NCBI GenBank assembly: GCA_015039365.1
Contig: WION01000008.1
Span: forward strand, 434,001 to 498,000
From: Amanita rubescens
Lineage: Eukaryota; Basidiomycota; Agaricomycetes; Agaricales; Amanitaceae
Length of the DNA stretch: 64,000 nt
Direction: 5' to 3'
Shown here piece by piece: positions 61,332-64,000 of this stretch. The notes beneath the pieces were generated by a model that saw only the letters and a program-made list of their open reading frames with translations, did not search any database and had not been told where the DNA came from. The position numbers were made by a program, and so were the translations under genes. Each line of letters begins with the position of its first letter. Position 1 is the first letter of the stretch.

Positions 61332-63130
61332 TTACGATTTTAGTAGATCAACAATATACTCTCTCTGTTGTGTGCCTTGCTTGGATCTGGCCGATAGGAA
61401 CCGGATACTGCTTCGCTCGGTGCTTGGTCTCAGGAACTGTTGCAAGGCTTTCCGCACGTTCTCCTCCAAGGTAGGCTTGGTTTTGGAACTCATGAGGTCT
61501 ATTTCGTCCGCCAATTTGCCTTCAGATTTATTATCTGTGACTATGAGATTAACACGTAGCCCATTGACCATAAGAACGTACGAGTGAAATAGCAGGCCTC
61601 GGCTTTATTCGTTAAGTTCTTCAATTTTCGTTCAAACGCGTCCATCTGTTTTTTCTCCCGGTTTGTCATTTCCTTGTTGCCTGAAGTTTGTACAGCCTTG
61701 TGCCTCTGCACCGAGGCTTCGTAGTCTTCTTTAGCCTTGTCAATTAATTGATGCAGCCGCGCCATTTGTTCAAGACATTCCAGACCCTGAAGACTGTTGA
61801 GCGCCTCTTCGCTGATATCGGATTTCGTTTCGCCATGTTCAGACATGACATGTTCTTCATCTGCCAAGGCCACGCCCTGCGCGCCGAGCGATTCCTTTTT
61901 ATCTGCAGCGTCTCCTACAAGCGGCTTCCCGATCAGAGGGCCTGTAGGCTCATCATAGGTATCCTGATAAGGGGGTGGGTTTTCCAACGGGGCAGGTTGT
62001 GTAGTCAAAGGAGGTGTATCTGGCAGGGCATGTTGTTGCGCCGCCGCAGTAGTGATTGTCGGTTGGCTAGGATTGGGTTCAGGGATAGCTTGAGGTGAAG
62101 GTGTTTCATTGGCCGGTTGCTGCTCGTTATCCTTCTCTGGAAGAGGAGGGGGTATAATGTCTGCGTCATTTTTCGTGATATTTTCCCAATCGTCATAGGT
62201 ATCTGGAATCGTTCGAATGTCCGCTGGCGGCGGAGGTCTGACATGATCATCTTCATGACGCATGGGATCAAATGGGTGAAGGGAGTCGGTAGGGGTCGGA
62301 AGCCCCGTGTTGCGTTGTTTCGGCGTTCCTTCCTCGGGTTTGGTATCAACGTATTCAAGCTCCAGCTCGTCGGGTATCTCGTTTGGATTGGCTGCAGACA
62401 TATCCTCCGACACACTGTCAGACAGCGGGGAAGAAATGTTGCCATCGTCGACGTCATGGCCGACAGACGTGACATCTGATGCATTATCCCTGAATATAGT
62501 GGTGAAGGCCGGGTAGAAGGACTGTCTACGCTGAGGCTGCAGGAGTTCAGATTGACGATGGCGCAGAGAGCCGGGCGAAGTGATGACGGTATCCGTATCA
62601 GACTCGAACGAGCCAGGGACGTGTCGTTTTGAGTGGGGCCGTGGTGGAGCTGCGGAGGATTGGGCAGGGATGGGGGTGACGGTGGTATCGGTGTCGCTGA
62701 GAAAGGCATAGGTGGGACGCGGGGAGAAGCGGACGGTGCGAGCACGAGGGAAAATGTCGACGGAGGGCATGGAGCGGGACATGTAATGGAGATCGCGGCG
62801 GAAGCGCCTCCAGTAACGGTGGAGACCAACGTCGACCCAGAGGGCGGGAGCGATGTCGGCGAGAACAACGCCGAGGCCAGTCCATATGATGATGAGGACG
62901 AGACGGGTAAAGTTCTCTGCGAGGTAATAATCGACGAAGAGCCTAACGGCGTAGCCTAGCAAAGGGTCGAGGGTGCCGCGGGATTTCTTGAGCAGATGAG
63001 CGAGAACTGCGCCCTCCCACATGCCTACGAGAGTACCCGTCATACGTGGGTCAGCGCGGCTGAGAGCATGGACGACATGGCGTACGGCGAGGCCAAGGCC
63101 GATGGCGAGGAAGTTGTCCATGAGGAACAT
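61332..63130 (-). CDS. Membrane-anchored disordered protein with C-terminal helix
   Basis: Start at 63130. The N-terminus has two to three hydrophobic helices (MDNFLAIGLGLAVRHVVHAL, GMWEGAVLAHLLKK, LVLIIIWTGLGVVLADIAPA). About 300 residues rich in Pro, Ser, Asp and Thr follow (SFESDTDTVITSPGS, DELELEYVDTKPEEG). The C-terminus is a charged coiled coil (YEASVQRHKAVQTSGNKEMT, REKKQMDAFERKLKNLTNKA). A 41-base intron near 61541-61581 adds a further exon (LTDNKSEGKLADEIDLMSSK, LEENVRKALQQFL) that stops at 61332. No domain recognised. Possibly an ER or nuclear-envelope protein by layout only. Confidence 0.65.
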
Positions 63131-63209
63131 TGGTATAGTATCTATTTACAGCGCGATCGAGAACAGCGGGAACAGACACAACAGACGCCGGTGCACGGCC
63201 TCCGTATCT

Positions 63210-64000
63210 CTATAACAAACGCCGATGCACAAGCATATCTTCCTTCACAAGCCGGCGCCGCCCCCCGTCCCACCGCCGTAAATATTCCTCCGCCCGCCCC
63301 TGAAATTCTATACATCCCTCAAACAGATCCACTGGGTGTACATCTCGCCGCTGATCCCATGGCTTCACATCCACGCTCTCGCACCGGTCCACACATACAA
63401 GTATCATCCCAAAGCTGTACGCATCAGCCAGCAGCGGGTCCGTGCACTCACCCCGCAGGATCTCCGGTGCTGAAAACGGTCGCGTCCCAGGGTGTATCTG
63501 CTCCACCCGTCGCCCCTTGGACTGCCCAGCCGGCCTCCGCGTCGAATGCGCAAACGGGTCCACTGGCTCCTCGTGTGGCGAGACAAACTCCGAGTCTGCG
63601 CACACCGATCGCCCAAAGTCGAGCAGCTTGATCGTGTCCGACCGTGTCGTTACCTGTATGTTCAACAGCGAGAGGTCCCCGTGGCTCAGCCGATACGAGT
63701 GCAGGTGTGTCAGCCCGTCTAGCAGTTGATCGTGGTAGTCAATTTTTTGCTCCCGCGTCAGCGCAGGTCTGGCCACCACAACGTCGTATAGCGTCCGCCC
63801 ATCAATGTATTCTAGCACCATCCCTACATTTTCGAGCGATCCCAGGAACGCGCAGATGTTCCGATGACGTGCCACAGTCGTGTACACCCGCAGCTCCGCC
63901 AGGAATTGCACAGTCACATCCGTTGCATTCGATTGCATCTCGTCGTTAATCTCTACCTGTACCACGTTCGGCTGTTTGACAATGCATTTAAACAGCTCAG
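63210..64000 (-). CDS. Protein kinase-like domain, 5' end outside window
   Basis: Open to the right edge (ELFKCIVKQPNVVQVEINDE) and stops at 63210. Recognisable lobes: HRNICAFLGS, GMVLEYIDGRTLYDV (hinge), LTHLHSYRLSHGDLSLLNIQ (catalytic loop), TIKLLDFGRS (metal-binding DFG), GTRPFSAPEIL (APE) and DAYSFGMIL (helix F). The catalytic loop reads H-G-D-L-S-x2-N instead of H-R-D-x-K-x2-N, so the Arg and Lys are missing while Asp and Asn are kept, as in several expanded kinase-like families of mushrooms. Probably a Ser/Thr kinase or a weakly active relative. Confidence 0.75.
   Translation of the reverse strand, partial: ELFKCIVKQPNVVQVEINDEMQSNATDVTVQFLAELRVYTTVARHRNICAFLGSLENVGMVLEYIDGRTLYDVVVARPALTREQKIDYHDQLLDGLTHLHSYRLSHGDLSLLNIQVTTRSDTIKLLDFGRSVCADSEFVSPHEEPVDPFAHSTRRPAGQSKGRRVEQIHPGTRPFSAPEILRGECTDPLLADAYSFGMILVCVDRCESVDVKPWDQRRDVHPVDLFEGCIEFQGRAEEYLRRWDGGRRRLVKEDMLVHRRLL

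Noticed and set aside
62005..62868. Reverse-strand open frame of 287 codons
   Set aside because: It overlaps the 529-codon frame of the membrane-anchored protein in another phase, is Ser/Pro-rich by composition only, and has no splice or family support.
63442..63949. Forward open frames of about 75-100 codons opposite the kinase
   Set aside because: They are antisense to a clear kinase domain in GC-rich DNA; no motif is present.

Overview
The window is nuclear DNA from a filamentous basidiomycete, most likely an Agaricomycete. Genes are dense, on both strands, and cut by many introns of about 45-60 bases with clear branch points. The gene set (Cdc6, Ctf4, Spo11, Hop2, Pex1, Ysh1, Zn2Cys6 regulator, PAQR receptor, GH92 mannosidase) is fungal, and several proteins have the long low-complexity extensions usual in mushrooms. 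I delineate 33 genes, two running off the ends, plus one doubtful small gene. I see no tRNA, rRNA, transposon or CRISPR array.

Layout. 0-10 kb: nicotinamide riboside kinase (partial), a LEA-like membrane protein, an atypical G-alpha, a PAXX/XRCC4-like repair protein, a ManC-type GDP-mannose pyrophosphorylase and an amino-acid permease. 10-17 kb: a coiled-coil protein, the splicing factor Spp2/GPKOW, the Fe-S protein Isa2, a Rho GTPase and Hop2. 17-24 kb: a Leu5-type mitochondrial carrier, a Zn2Cys6 regulator and an ankyrin protein. 24-33 kb: Pex1, Spo11, Cdc6 and an unknown protein. 33-40 kb: a fucosyltransferase-like protein, TAPT1/Emp65, a multi-pass membrane protein and a mitochondrial TFB-like methyltransferase. 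40-51.6 kb: Ctf4, Ysh1/CPSF73, a small basic protein and a large disordered protein. 51.8-64 kb: an aspartic protease, zf-HIT protein, PAQR receptor, peptidyl-tRNA hydrolase, GH92 alpha-mannosidase, a membrane-anchored disordered protein and a kinase (partial).

Most genes are core housekeeping and do not form one pathway. Themes that recur are chromosome replication (Cdc6, Ctf4), meiotic break formation and strand exchange (Spo11, Hop2), a possible end-joining factor, and mitochondrial or peroxisomal maintenance. The two replication genes both carry closely spaced ACGCGT boxes just upstream, suggesting shared MBF-type G1/S control.

Caution for any user: between 0 and about 41 kb many conserved genes are interrupted by single-base indels, nearly all of them one extra base, often in a short homopolymer. 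This looks like unpolished long-read assembly rather than decay, because conserved coding resumes in the next frame each time. Gene spans below are given through these breaks. A second peculiarity is at least six GC-AG introns.
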